NCBI RefSeq assembly: GCF_000429465.1
Contig: NZ_AUBX01000010.1
Span: forward strand, 124,001-188,000
Direction of reading: 5' to 3'
Length of the DNA: 64,000 nt
Source: Algoriphagus vanfongensis DSM 17529
Lineage (GTDB): Bacteria > Bacteroidota > Bacteroidia > Cytophagales > Cyclobacteriaceae
In this document: one piece after another, positions 18,523 to 27,697 of the stretch
How the letters are laid out: the number at the start of each line of letters is the position of its first letter
Numbering within the stretch: position 1 is the first letter of the stretch
The notes under the pieces: model-generated
What the model saw: only the letters and a program-made list of their open reading frames with translations
What the model was told of the DNA's origin: nothing
Database searches by the model: none
Position numbers and translations under genes: made by a program

Positions 18523-19761
18523 ATGAAAAACAAAAAATTAATCGGGCCGATTTCTCAAGTAGTCACTATGAGAAATTTACCTCTCAAAGGTGCGTTGAAA
18601 GACGAGCAACTGGAAGTGATCTCCCAAGCAGGTATCCTGACCGACGGAGAACAAATTCTGGCCATCGATTCTTTCGAAACTTTGCGAAAAAAGATAGACC
18701 TGACTGAAGTCAAGCGAGTCGATCTGAATGGCAATTATGTAGCATTGCCAGGTTTGGTAGACTGTCATACCCACATTTGTTTTGGAGGCAGCCGGGCGCA
18801 AGACTTTGCCATGCGCAATGCCGGCAAAACTTACTTGGAAATAGCACAGGCCGGCGGGGGAATTTGGGATACCGTCACTCAGACTCGCAAGCTGAGCTCA
18901 GCTGATCTGGCCAAAAACACCATCATGCGAGCCAATCGACACCTACAGGAAGGTGTGACGACGATTGAGGTAAAGAGCGGCTATGGACTTTCCATTTTGG
19001 AAGAAATCAAAATGCTGACTGCCATCCATCAAGCCCAATCCAAAACCAAAGCAGATTTGATCGCTACCTGCTTGGCGGCACACATGCTTCCCAAGGATTA
19101 TGACGGATCTGCTCACTCCTATTTGGAAGAAATCTCCCAAAAGCTTTTTCCTCTTCTGAAAAAAGAGAATCTGAGTGGACGAATCGATGCTTTTATAGAA
19201 AAATCCGCTTTCAGTCCAGACGAAATCATCCCTTATTTCCAAAGAGCCAAAGAAATGGGCTTTGAGATCACTGTCCATGCAGATCAGTTTAGCTCTGGCG
19301 GATCTCAAGCAGCCATCGCAGCGGGAGCTCTTTCGGCAGATCATTTGGAGGCCAGTACAAAGGAGGATATTCAGCGACTGGCAGCATCCGACACCATCGG
19401 AGTTGCTCTTCCGGGTGCTTCGATAGGCTTGGGATGTGATTTTACCGCTGCCCGAAAACTATTGGATTTGGGAGGAGCGCTAGCGATCGCCACCGACTGG
19501 AATCCTGGATCGGCTCCAATGGGAGATTTGATAGCTCAAGCATCTATCCTAGCTACCTTTGAAAAACTCAGCACTGCAGAGGTTTTTGCCGCCATCACTT
19601 TCCGAGCTGCTGCGGCATTGGGGCTGGATGATCGAGGAAAAATCGAAGTAGGACAAAAAGCCGATTTCATCCTGTATCCTACCTCTGACTATCGAGAGAT
19701 TCTCTACCATCAAGGCAAGTTCAAACCAGAACAAGTCTGGAAAAATGGCTTGAAAATATAA
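18523..19761 (+). CDS. hutI: Imidazolonepropionase
   Basis: Third step of histidine degradation: hydrolysis of 4-imidazolone-5-propionate to N-formimino-L-glutamate. The 412-residue amidohydrolase has the first metal motif DCHTHICFGGSRAQDF (about residue 79), EVKSGYGLS, then HADQFSSGGSQAA and SADHLEAS with metal-binding His, and the ATDWNPGSAPMGDL block with the conserved Asp. It is 12 bp after hutH. Gene order hutH-hutI-hutU differs from the pathway order but all steps are present. Confidence 0.95.
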   Translation: MKNKKLIGPISQVVTMRNLPLKGALKDEQLEVISQAGILTDGEQILAIDSFETLRKKIDLTEVKRVDLNGNYVALPGLVDCHTHICFGGSRAQDFAMRNAGKTYLEIAQAGGGIWDTVTQTRKLSSADLAKNTIMRANRHLQEGVTTIEVKSGYGLSILEEIKMLTAIHQAQSKTKADLIATCLAAHMLPKDYDGSAHSYLEEISQKLFPLLKKENLSGRIDAFIEKSAFSPDEIIPYFQRAKEMGFEITVHADQFSSGGSQAAIAAGALSADHLEASTKEDIQRLAASDTIGVALPGASIGLGCDFTAARKLLDLGGALAIATDWNPGSAPMGDLIAQASILATFEKLSTAEVFAAITFRAAAALGLDDRGKIEVGQKADFILYPTSDYREILYHQGKFKPEQVWKNGLKI

Positions 19762-19870
19762 GAATCTAGATGCAAGACACAAGACATTAGATTCAAAAAA
19801 GATTCCATAATCTGGTCCATTTGAGGTTCACAACGACCTCGTAAATCGCATATCGTAATTCGTAAATAAA
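19762..19870 (+). repeat. hutI-hutU spacer with degenerate phrase repeats
   Basis: This 109-bp spacer begins with AGAATCTAGATGCAAGACAC and then AAGACATTAGATTC, short variations on an AAGACA/TAGA theme, and ends in four variants of ATCGTAAAT/ATCGTAATT just before the hutU ATG. The first theme also occurs, in the same orientation relative to transcription, in the permease spacers (37-57 kb). Confidence 0.5.
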
Positions 19871-21874
19871 ATGGCTTTTCATCAACTTATAAAACAAGGC
19901 ATCTCTGCCAATTTACCTGCCAAAAAATCAAGAAATCTAGAGGTTTCACATGCTCCAAAGCGGCAGGATATACTTTCGAAAGAAGAAAAAAAACTGGCTC
20001 TAGCAAACGCTCTCCGTTATTTTCCCAAGGAATGGCATCAGGAATTAGCTGTAGAGTTTGCAGAAGAACTGAAGGAATATGGAAGAATCTACATGTATAG
20101 ATTTCAGCCAGAATATGAAATGTATGCCAGACCGATTTCGGAATATCCGGCCAAATCCTCTCAGGCTGCGGCTATCATGCTGATGATCCAGAATAACTTG
20201 GATCCAGCCGTGGCCCAGCATCCTGACGAATTGATCACTTATGGTGGAAATGGAGCTGTTTTTCAAAATTGGGCTCAATACCTGCTCACCATGAAATACC
20301 TCTCGGAAATGACAGATGAGCAGACATTGCACATGTACTCGGGACACCCGATGGGACTTTTCCCTTCCTCTCCTGATGCACCAAGAGTGGTGGTCACCAA
20401 TGGCATGATGATTCCCAACTACTCCAAACCGGACGATTGGGAGCGCTACAATGCGCTTGGAGTCACTCAATATGGTCAAATGACAGCGGGTTCCTATATG
20501 TACATAGGACCACAAGGAATTGTGCATGGCACAACCATCACGGTTATGAATGCTTTTCGGAAAAAATTGGGAGTTGGCATCAGTCCAAAAGGAAAGATAT
20601 TTTTAACTGCTGGTCTAGGCGGAATGAGTGGTGCCCAACCCAAAGCTGGAAATATTGCCGGTTGCATCACGATCTGTGCTGAAGTCAATCCCAATGCAGC
20701 TACCAAACGACATAGTCAAGGCTGGGTGGATGAATTGATCGACGACATGGATGTTTTGGTCGATCGAGTTCAGAGAGCTAAAGCAAATGAGGAGATAGTT
20801 TCTATCGCATTTATCGGAAACATCGTGGATGTTTGGGAAAAATTTGACCAAGAAAATCTCTTTGTAGAATTGGGTTCGGACCAAACTTCCCTTCACAATC
20901 CTTGGGCTGGAGGCTATTATCCTGTTGGATTATCTTTCGACGAGTCTAACCAACTGATGGCCGAAAATCCTGAACTCTTTAAGTCAAAAGTTCAAGAGTC
21001 TCTCCGAAGACATGCTGCTGCTGTCAATAAACACACCGCAAAAGGAACTTACTTCTTTGACTATGGCAATGCCTTCCTTTTGGAAGCATCCAGAGCGGGA
21101 GCTGAAGTGATGGCAGAAAATGGAATTGATTTCCGATATCCGAGTTATGTTCAGGATATTTTGGGACCGATGTGCTTCGATTATGGTTTTGGACCGTTCA
21201 GATGGGTCTGTACTTCGGGAAAGGCAGAAGATCTTAGAAAGTCCGATCAAATCGCAGCCAAAGTTTTGAAAGAAATCATGGCAAGCTCCCCAGAATCTAT
21301 CCAACAGCAAATGCAGGACAATATCACCTGGATTGAGGAAGCTGAGAAAAACAAGTTGGTAGTGGGATCTCAGGCTCGAATCCTATACGCCGATGCGGAA
21401 GGAAGATCCAAAATCGCTTTAGCTTTTAATGAGGCTATTGAATCAGGGGAAATTTCAGCACCTATCGTATTGGGCAGAGATCATCATGATGTCAGCGGGA
21501 CGGATTCTCCTTATAGAGAAACCTCCAATATTTACGACGGAAGCCGGTTTACTGCAGATATGTCCATTCATAATGTAATCGGTGATAGTTTTAGAGGAGC
21601 CACTTGGGTTTCCATTCACAATGGTGGCGGAGTTGGTTGGGGTGAAGTGATGAATGGTGGTTTCGGAATGGTATTGGACGGCAGTCAAAAAGCAGAACAA
21701 AATCTTAAATCCATGCTTTTCTATGATGTAAACAATGGAATTGCACGAAGAGCATGGGCGAGAAATTCAGGTTCCTTGGAGGCTATCCAACGTGAAATGG
21801 ACCGCACACCTTCCTTGAAAGTCACCATGCCGAATTTGGTGGATGAAGAGATTATCGGCTCGATAGAATTTTAG
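19871..21874 (+). CDS. hutU: Urocanate hydratase
   Basis: Second step of histidine degradation: NAD+-dependent hydration of urocanate to imidazolonepropionate. 667 residues, the long form of the family (typical length 550 to 680). Recognisable blocks are YGGNGAVFQNWAQYLLTM, LYSGHPMGLFPS-like MYSGHPMGLFPSSPDAP, TAGSYMYIGPQGIVHGT, TAGLGGMSGAQPKA for NAD binding, and GRDHHDVSGTDSPYRET with the ending VSIHNGGGVGWGEVMNGGFG. It ends in a strong terminator at 21927-21962, so hutG, about 830 bp downstream, must have its own promoter. Confidence 0.95.
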   Translation: MAFHQLIKQGISANLPAKKSRNLEVSHAPKRQDILSKEEKKLALANALRYFPKEWHQELAVEFAEELKEYGRIYMYRFQPEYEMYARPISEYPAKSSQAAAIMLMIQNNLDPAVAQHPDELITYGGNGAVFQNWAQYLLTMKYLSEMTDEQTLHMYSGHPMGLFPSSPDAPRVVVTNGMMIPNYSKPDDWERYNALGVTQYGQMTAGSYMYIGPQGIVHGTTITVMNAFRKKLGVGISPKGKIFLTAGLGGMSGAQPKAGNIAGCITICAEVNPNAATKRHSQGWVDELIDDMDVLVDRVQRAKANEEIVSIAFIGNIVDVWEKFDQENLFVELGSDQTSLHNPWAGGYYPVGLSFDESNQLMAENPELFKSKVQESLRRHAAAVNKHTAKGTYFFDYGNAFLLEASRAGAEVMAENGIDFRYPSYVQDILGPMCFDYGFGPFRWVCTSGKAEDLRKSDQIAAKVLKEIMASSPESIQQQMQDNITWIEEAEKNKLVVGSQARILYADAEGRSKIALAFNEAIESGEISAPIVLGRDHHDVSGTDSPYRETSNIYDGSRFTADMSIHNVIGDSFRGATWVSIHNGGGVGWGEVMNGGFGMVLDGSQKAEQNLKSMLFYDVNNGIARRAWARNSGSLEAIQREMDRTPSLKVTMPNLVDEEIIGSIEF

Positions 21875-21891
21875 AAAGTCAAGTACAACAA

Positions 21892-21915
21892 ATCCTGCTT
21901 CTTCAGGAGCAGGAT
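21892..21915 (+). other. Hairpin upstream of the hutU terminator
   Basis: ATCCTGCT (21892-21899) pairs with AGCAGGAT (21908-21915). It has no T-run of its own and stands 12 bp before the stronger hairpin, making a tandem pair. Confidence 0.5.
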
Positions 21916-21926
21916 AACAGGTATTC

Positions 21927-21962
21927 GATCTGCTGCTTCTGGAGAAGCAGCAGATCTTTTTA
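21927..21962 (+). terminator. Strong terminator of the hutHIU unit
   Basis: A perfect 14-bp stem, GATCTGCTGCTTCT against AGAAGCAGCAGATC with a 2-nt loop (21927-21956), followed by a T-run into 21961. It ends three bases before the Uma2-family stop on the other strand. Confidence 0.9.
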
Positions 21963-21964
21963 TT

Positions 21965-22582
21965 CTAATAGTCAGAAAACACCTCTTCCAAGTCTAACTC
22001 AAACCCTGGCAATACACTTGATTGCACCTTATCTCCTGCGGTAAAAAGTCTGGAAGCTTGATACCTTCCGTCCACAAGGGAATAGATCAGCAAGGTACAT
22101 TCGACGGGATGTACCACCCAATATTCACGAACTCCATATTCTTGGTAGAGTTCGTATTTATGCTGAAGCTCAACCTTACTATTTCCGGGGGAAAGCACTT
22201 CCACAATCAGGTCAGGCGCTCCCCAGCAGCCCTTATCATCCAACTTGGACTGATCACAAATCACCGAAATATCAGGCTGAACAACCGAGTCTATTTTGTG
22301 GTAAGCCGGATCTTTGGAAAGACGCACATCAAAGGGTGCCGAATAAACCTTACAAGGATAGCTTTTTAAAAAGCTCCATAAACTGGCATAAATATTCCCC
22401 GACACTCCCTGATGAGTCCGACTGGGAGCCACTGCCTTTGCAAAGATATTCCCCTTGATCAGTTCCACAATCTCCTCATAGTCCCATTTGAGATAATCCG
22501 CATAGGTATAGGAGACATCTCGGGACTCATTCAGCACATCCAAATCTACATTTTCCTTTTGCGGAATTCGATATTCTTTCAT
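21965..22582 (-). CDS. Uma2 family (DUF820) putative endonuclease
   Basis: A 205-residue protein of the Uma2/DUF820 family, which has a PD-(D/E)xK nuclease fold. The catalytic-type residues stand in VQPDISVICD and APDLIVEVLSPGN, followed by KVELQHKYELYQEYGVREYWVVHP. The family is abundant in cyanobacteria and present in some Bacteroidota; its cellular role is not settled. It sits on the opposite strand between hutU and hutG. The ATG at 22582 has a strong AGGAGG site 5 bp upstream, which is rare in this genome type and decides the start. Confidence 0.85.
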   Translation of the reverse strand: MKEYRIPQKENVDLDVLNESRDVSYTYADYLKWDYEEIVELIKGNIFAKAVAPSRTHQGVSGNIYASLWSFLKSYPCKVYSAPFDVRLSKDPAYHKIDSVVQPDISVICDQSKLDDKGCWGAPDLIVEVLSPGNSKVELQHKYELYQEYGVREYWVVHPVECTLLIYSLVDGRYQASRLFTAGDKVQSSVLPGFELDLEEVFSDY

Positions 22583-22587
22583 ACCCA

Positions 22588-22593
22588 CCTCCT
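22588..22593 (-). promoter_or_regulatory. Unusually strong Shine-Dalgarno site of the Uma2 gene
   Basis: AGGAGG on the minus strand with a 5-nt gap to the ATG at 22582. Most genes in this window show no such site, so this may reflect acquisition from another lineage. Confidence 0.7.
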
Positions 22594-22705
22594 TTATTTT
22601 ACTTCATTTCGTTTCTTTTCCTGACGGAAATCGCCATTTTAGATCAAAGAGCGAACAAAACCTGCTCTGAATTTAGTCAATTAATTGATTTTTAACTCAC
22701 TATCT

Positions 22706-23662
22706 ATGAATCTCCATCACAACCCAAATTCCGATGCGTGGACCGGCAGAAAATCCGAACAGCCCGAATACTGGCATCAATTTGTCGAATGCATCTCGGA
22801 TTTGAATTTTTCTCAAGCCAATGGCAAAAAAATCGGAATATTGGGCTATCCCGGAGAAGAAGGAGTCAAAAGAAATCAGGGGCGGCCTGGTACCAAAGAC
22901 GCACCGGATCAAATCCGAAAGTTTCTGGGAAGCACTGCTCATCACCTAGCCGATAATAGCCATATCCTAGACTATGGAGATATCCTGACTAAGGATTCTG
23001 ACTTGGAGTCAAGCCAAGAAAAAATCGCTGAAACTGTTCAAAACCTTTTAAGAAACAAGCATTTCCCCGTGCTACTTGGAGGTGGACACGATTTGGCCTA
23101 TGCACATGGGAAAGGTCTGCTGAATTACTTGGCTCCCAAAGAAGAAAAACTGGGAATCATCAATCTGGATGCACATTTTGACCTACGCCCAAAAGTCAAT
23201 GGAAAAGGGCATTCGGGATCTCCATTCAGCCAGCTTTATGAAGAATATCCCGATCAGTTTCGCTATTTGGCATTGGGAATACAGCGTGCAGCCAACCCCA
23301 AGTCACTCTTCCAGACTGCAAAAGAGAAAAATGCCAATTACCTGGTTATGGAGCAGTTTCGCCTTCAAAATTGGGAATACATCGAAGAGCAGATCATCTG
23401 GTTTTTGGATTCGGTCAACAAGGTTTACTTGACTATCGATTTGGATGGGTTTGCTTCAGCCTTTGCGCCGGGTGTTTCGGCTTCTTCCCCGATGGGCTTC
23501 AGTCCACAGATTGCATTTAAGGTTTTTGAATTGATCGCTAAAAGCAAAAAGATGATCTCTCTAGATGTAGTCGAACTCAATCCACGATTTGATCAGGACA
23601 ATGCCACTGCTCGATTGGCAGCCAGATGTATCGAATACATTTTGAGAAAAGTGGTGGGGTAA
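22706..23662 (+). CDS. hutG: Formimidoylglutamase
   Basis: Last step of the histidine pathway here: hydrolysis of N-formimino-L-glutamate to glutamate and formamide. 318 residues of the arginase/ureohydrolase fold. The binuclear manganese motifs are GGGHDLAYAHG, INLDAHFDLRP and LTIDLDGFASAFAPGVSASSP, and the C-terminal SLDVVELNPRFDQDN is present. The arginase family also contains agmatinase and arginase, but position in the hut locus supports HutG. The ATG at 22706 is chosen; it is separated from the hutHIU unit by the Uma2 gene. Confidence 0.9.
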   Translation: MNLHHNPNSDAWTGRKSEQPEYWHQFVECISDLNFSQANGKKIGILGYPGEEGVKRNQGRPGTKDAPDQIRKFLGSTAHHLADNSHILDYGDILTKDSDLESSQEKIAETVQNLLRNKHFPVLLGGGHDLAYAHGKGLLNYLAPKEEKLGIINLDAHFDLRPKVNGKGHSGSPFSQLYEEYPDQFRYLALGIQRAANPKSLFQTAKEKNANYLVMEQFRLQNWEYIEEQIIWFLDSVNKVYLTIDLDGFASAFAPGVSASSPMGFSPQIAFKVFELIAKSKKMISLDVVELNPRFDQDNATARLAARCIEYILRKVVG

Positions 23663-23750
23663 TAGTAAATGCTATGTGGTATTTAGTATTGTGGAAAAGA
23701 ATTATTTAGACACTCTTTCCGATCCTAAATACCACATACTAAATACTATT
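23661..23750. terminator. Compound inverted repeat between hutG and the FAD/Fe-S oxidoreductase
   Basis: A 14-bp perfect stem (23673-23686 TATGTGGTATTTAG against 23725-23738) is enclosed by a second 7-bp stem (23661-23667 against 23744-23750), with a smaller GGAAAAGA/TCTTTCC pairing inside the loop. It lies between two convergent genes and is followed by T on the plus side, so it probably terminates both transcripts. The arms repeat the phrase TATTTAGTA, which resembles phrases in other spacers. Confidence 0.6.
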
Positions 23751-26694
23751 TTTTCAAAGCCTCCCATAGGATCTCCACCGGATGCTGTGCCTTTCTGCCG
23801 GTTCCATCTGCGATTTGGTGGCGACAGGAAGTGCCTGGAGCCGCAATGATCGTTTTTGCATCGGCTTTTCGCACTGCTGGAAAAAGAACCAGCTCGCCAA
23901 CTTGCTGAGACACCTCATAGTGCTCCGCTTCATAGCCAAAGCTGCCCGCCATCCCACAGCAGCCACTCGGGATAGTTTCCACCGAATAATTGACTGGCAA
24001 AGACAATATCTTCTGCGTCCAGGTCACCGAAGAAAGTGCCTTCTGATGACAGTGACCATGTAGTTTTATCTTCTTTTCTGTATTTGTGAAGACTTCTGAT
24101 GTGATATTACCTGCGGCGGCTTCTTGAGCCAAAAACTCATCGATCAGCTTGACATGAAATTTCAGCTTCTTCGCTGCATCGACAAGATCTTTCGAAACGA
24201 TCCGAGGATACTCATCTCTGAAACTCAAAATAGCAGAAGGCTCCAAGCCAATCAAAGGGCTTTTCCCATCTATCAACTTTTCAAAAATTCTGACATTGGC
24301 TTCCGCATGCTTTCTCGCCTTCGGCAAAAGTCCTTTGGAAAGAGCTGATCGCCCACTTTCTTCATGGTCGACGACTTTCACATCGTAGCCTAGGCTCTTC
24401 AATAAGGATATCGCTTTGATTCCTATCTGGGTATCGTTGAAGTTGGTAAACTCATCCACAAAGAAATAAACAGACTTGATTGTCAGAGCTGGCGCAGGAA
24501 GAGAGGGATAGTTTTTCTTATACCATTTTCTAAGGCTGACCTTGCTGATCTCGGGCAGATTCCGCTGAGGCGCAACTCCCAGAATAGACTTCATCGCACC
24601 ACCAGTGATTTTATTGCCGAGCATGAAGTTGGCCAAACCGCCCGTTTTTGACCCAAATTCATTAAGTTCATTGATATAGGCAAAAGCCTTGGATCTCAAT
24701 GGAATTCCGTTGGTCTTCTGATATTGGTATAGGAATTCAGCTTTCATGCTGGCCATGTCCACATTGGAAGGACACTCGGAGGTACAGCCTTTGCAACTCA
24801 AACACAGATCCATCGCTTCCTTAATTTCGGGATGGTCAAATGGGTTCTCCTTTTGCTCTCCACGAGTCAAAAACTCCCGCAAGGTATTGGCGCGACCACG
24901 TACAGCATCACGCTCATTTCTGGTAGCCATGTAGGATGGACACATCGTCCCCCCAGACCCTGGAAGTTTACGACAATCTCCGGAACCGTTGCACTTCTCA
25001 GCCATTCTTAGGATACCTCCAGTGGATGAAAAGTCTAATTCCGTCTGATGAACAGGAGTTTTCATTTCCGGCTCGTAGCGCAAAAACTCATTCATAGGAG
25101 CTGCATCTACGATCTTGCCAGGATTGAAAATGTTTTTGGGATCCCAAGTGGATTTTATCCTACGAAAAAGCTGGTAGTTCTTTTCACCGACCATCAATGG
25201 AATAAAAGCTGCTCTGACTCGACCATCTCCATGCTCCCCACTGAGGGAACCTTGATATTTTTTAACCAATTCGGCAGAGGCCAAGGAAATCTTATAAAAA
25301 TCCTCGACCCCTTCCTTGGTCTTCAAATCCAAAATCGGTCGAAGGTGGATTTCTCCCGCTCCCGCATGAGCATAGTGGACAGGCTTCTGATTGAATCCAG
25401 CCATCATTTCATCTACTTCGTCAATATAGTCCGCTAGATCTTCTATATCCACAGCTGTATCTTCTATACAAGCCACGGCCTTGGGATCGCCAGGAATATT
25501 GGCTAGCAAACCTAAGCCTGCCGAGCGCAATGCCCAAGCAGCAGAAACCAAGGCTGGTTCGATAATCGGATAGGCATAGCCGATTCCTTTTTGCCGAAAA
25601 TCTTCGACCAAGCTCTCCCCTTTTTCCATGGCTTCCTCTAGGGTTTTACCACGAAACTCTACCATCAGCAAAGCTTCCGGATCGCCTTCGACGAAATATC
25701 TGTTTTTTGAATATTCAATACTTTCCTTGGTACAATCCAAGATGATTTTATCCATCAACTCCACTGCAGTCGCCGGGTGCTTCATCGCCGTTTGAGAAGC
25801 CACCATGCTTTCATGGATCGTCTCAAAATGCGCTGCCACGACGATTTCTACAGGATCAGGCAAAGGATCCAAACTGATCTTGATCTCAGTGGTAAAAGCT
25901 AAGGTCCCTTCAGAACCAGCCAAAAGCTTACAGAAATTGAATTTTTCATCTCCTTCGAATATCTCCGAATGGAGCAATTCGTCCACAGCATAGCCTGTAT
26001 TTCTTCTATGAATAGATTTTTTGGGGAACTGCGCATGGATTTCTTGTCTAGCCTCTTCTTGATCCAGTTCCTTGAAAATCTCCTGATAGACTTTTCCCTC
26101 AAGGGTGTTTAATGTCTTTTTTTGCTCAAATTCTTCCTTGGTCAGAGCTTCAAATACCACCTCATTTCCATCGCTCAAAACCGTATTGAGAGAGATCACT
26201 TTGTCCCTCGTCACGCCATAGACAATGGAGGTTGTCCCAGAGGAATTATTACCAACCATCCCTCCTATCATTGCACGATTGGCTGTGGAAGTAATGGGGC
26301 TAAAGAAAAGTCCATGGGGTTTCAAAAATCGATTGAGCTCATCCCGGACCACTCCCGGCTGCACTCTCACCCATCTTTCCTCTTTGTTGAATTCCAAAAT
26401 TTGGGTGAAATTCTTGGAAACATCCACCACAATCCCATTGCCTACACACTGTCCAGCTAGAGAAGTTCCAGCAGTACGGGGAATCAAAGAAGTTCCACAA
26501 TCTGTAGCAAACCGAATCAATTTCTGGATATCCGAGACTGACTTCGGAAAAGCAACTGCCAGCGGCACCTCCCGATACACGGAAGCATCTGTGGCATAGA
26601 GGGTTCTGATAAGGCTATCAAATTGCAAGGTTCCTTCTAGTTCTGCAGAAAGCTTTTGCAATAAAGGCAATAGGTTAGGTTGGCTTGAACTCAT
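23746..26694 (-). CDS. FAD-linked oxidase / Fe-S oxidoreductase fusion (D-lactate/glycolate dehydrogenase type)
   Basis: A 982-residue fusion of a GlcD-like and a GlpC-like part. Residues about 30-450 are the FAD-binding PCMH domain (RTAGTSLAGQCVGNG, MIGGMVGNNSSGTTSIVYG) and the FAD-oxidase C-terminal domain (HAGAGEIHLRPI, SGEHGDGRVR). Cysteine-rich parts follow: CNGSGDCRK (about 568) and CLSCKGCTSECPSNVDM (about 630), two [4Fe-4S] sites, then a CCG domain with GCCGMAGSFGYE (about 912). It oxidises a 2-hydroxy acid, most probably D-lactate or D-2-hydroxyglutarate, and passes electrons to the membrane. The ATG at 26694 is preferred over a non-ATG start 21 bp upstream. Confidence 0.88.
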   Translation of the reverse strand: MSSSQPNLLPLLQKLSAELEGTLQFDSLIRTLYATDASVYREVPLAVAFPKSVSDIQKLIRFATDCGTSLIPRTAGTSLAGQCVGNGIVVDVSKNFTQILEFNKEERWVRVQPGVVRDELNRFLKPHGLFFSPITSTANRAMIGGMVGNNSSGTTSIVYGVTRDKVISLNTVLSDGNEVVFEALTKEEFEQKKTLNTLEGKVYQEIFKELDQEEARQEIHAQFPKKSIHRRNTGYAVDELLHSEIFEGDEKFNFCKLLAGSEGTLAFTTEIKISLDPLPDPVEIVVAAHFETIHESMVASQTAMKHPATAVELMDKIILDCTKESIEYSKNRYFVEGDPEALLMVEFRGKTLEEAMEKGESLVEDFRQKGIGYAYPIIEPALVSAAWALRSAGLGLLANIPGDPKAVACIEDTAVDIEDLADYIDEVDEMMAGFNQKPVHYAHAGAGEIHLRPILDLKTKEGVEDFYKISLASAELVKKYQGSLSGEHGDGRVRAAFIPLMVGEKNYQLFRRIKSTWDPKNIFNPGKIVDAAPMNEFLRYEPEMKTPVHQTELDFSSTGGILRMAEKCNGSGDCRKLPGSGGTMCPSYMATRNERDAVRGRANTLREFLTRGEQKENPFDHPEIKEAMDLCLSCKGCTSECPSNVDMASMKAEFLYQYQKTNGIPLRSKAFAYINELNEFGSKTGGLANFMLGNKITGGAMKSILGVAPQRNLPEISKVSLRKWYKKNYPSLPAPALTIKSVYFFVDEFTNFNDTQIGIKAISLLKSLGYDVKVVDHEESGRSALSKGLLPKARKHAEANVRIFEKLIDGKSPLIGLEPSAILSFRDEYPRIVSKDLVDAAKKLKFHVKLIDEFLAQEAAAGNITSEVFTNTEKKIKLHGHCHQKALSSVTWTQKILSLPVNYSVETIPSGCCGMAGSFGYEAEHYEVSQQVGELVLFPAVRKADAKTIIAAPGTSCRHQIADGTGRKAQHPVEILWEALKK

Positions 26695-26861
26695 GACCAA
26701 AAATAGCTTGCGCAAGGAGATTAAAGAAACAGGAAGGACGAAAGAATTTCATTTGGAACAGAAATAAATAAGCAGAGTATCCGACTGTAAAAATGTAAAT
26801 GCGCCATGAATTTGAAAATTGCACGATTCCCTTCTTTCTTTGTCCGGCAAACCCCAGCTTT

Positions 26862-27632
26862 ATGTTCTTCTACCTTTCGCAGTTTCTGAGTTTTTTGGCC
26901 ATGCCTCTGACGCTAGTTCTGATCTTGATCCTCAGCGGAGCAATTTACTATCGAAAGAAATGGGGCAAAAAGATTCTTTGGTTGGGCATTGCTTTGCTAC
27001 TTTTCTTCACCAATCCCTTTCTTTCCAATCTGGCTCTGCTAGCCTGGGAACCGGACTTTAAATCTTTCGAAGAAATCGAAACTCATGAAATCGGGATCGT
27101 CCTCACCGGCGTGACCAACCTAAGTAAAACCGCCTATGATCGTACATTTTTCAACAAAGGCGCTGACCGCATCACGCACGCCCTCCAGCTCTATCGAATG
27201 GGAAAAATCAAAAAAATACTGATCACCGGAGGCCAAGGACTGAATCCTGTCAATCCGCAATCCGAAGCCGAACTTTTGCAGCGCTTTCTGATCATGACTG
27301 GGATGCCTGAAGAAGACATCTGGATTGAAGATCAAAGTAAAAACACCGCCCAAAATGCACAGTTTACAAAGGAATTTTTAGCACAAAAAGGAATCGATAC
27401 CAATCAGGAATTTGTCTTGATCACTTCGGCTTTTCACATGTATCGAGCCCAAGCTTGCTTTGATAAAGTGGGACTGAAAACTGAGACTTTTCCCACCGAC
27501 TATTATAGCCATGATGTCAAGTACGACATTCCAAGCCTGCTATTTCCAGATTCCTTTTCTCTAGAATATTGGACCAAATTGTTCAAAGAATGGCTAGGGA
27601 TATTGGTGTACAAACTAGCTGGTTATTTGTAA
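26862..27632 (+). CDS. YdcF/ElyC family (DUF218) membrane protein
   Basis: The ATG at 26862 gives 256 residues. Two hydrophobic segments at the N-terminus (about 1-25 and 35-58) anchor a DUF218 domain: EIGIVLTGVTNLSKTAYD, RITHALQLYRMGKIKKILITGGQG, SEAELLQRFLIMTGMPEEDIWIED, SKNTAQNAQFTKEFL and a final VLITSAFHMYRAQACF. ElyC/SanA/YdcF proteins affect envelope integrity and peptidoglycan in E. coli; the reaction is unknown. It is divergent from the oxidoreductase gene and converges on the TolC gene. Confidence 0.8.
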   Translation: MFFYLSQFLSFLAMPLTLVLILILSGAIYYRKKWGKKILWLGIALLLFFTNPFLSNLALLAWEPDFKSFEEIETHEIGIVLTGVTNLSKTAYDRTFFNKGADRITHALQLYRMGKIKKILITGGQGLNPVNPQSEAELLQRFLIMTGMPEEDIWIEDQSKNTAQNAQFTKEFLAQKGIDTNQEFVLITSAFHMYRAQACFDKVGLKTETFPTDYYSHDVKYDIPSLLFPDSFSLEYWTKLFKEWLGILVYKLAGYL

Positions 27633-27635
27633 GCT

Positions 27636-27670
27636 AAACACCCGATTGATTGGTAATCAATCGGATGTTT
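27636..27670. terminator. Bidirectional terminator between YdcF and TolC genes
   Basis: CCGATTGATT (27642-27651) pairs with AATCAATCGG (27655-27664); AAACA/TGTTT extends the stem past one mismatch. Convergent genes lie on both sides. Confidence 0.75.
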
Positions 27671-27697
27671 GATTCTCACAGGTATTTTGGAGGAGCT

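Noticed and set aside
22640..22660. CGAACA half-site between the Uma2 and hutG genes as another copy of the triple element
   Set aside because: Only one half-site is present; there is no partner at 10 bp and no TGGCAY at the right distance.
26698..26705. TATTTTTG on the minus strand before the FAD/Fe-S oxidoreductase as its promoter
   Set aside because: It lies 3 bp before the ATG, so transcription would begin inside the gene; no -33 TTG at the right distance.
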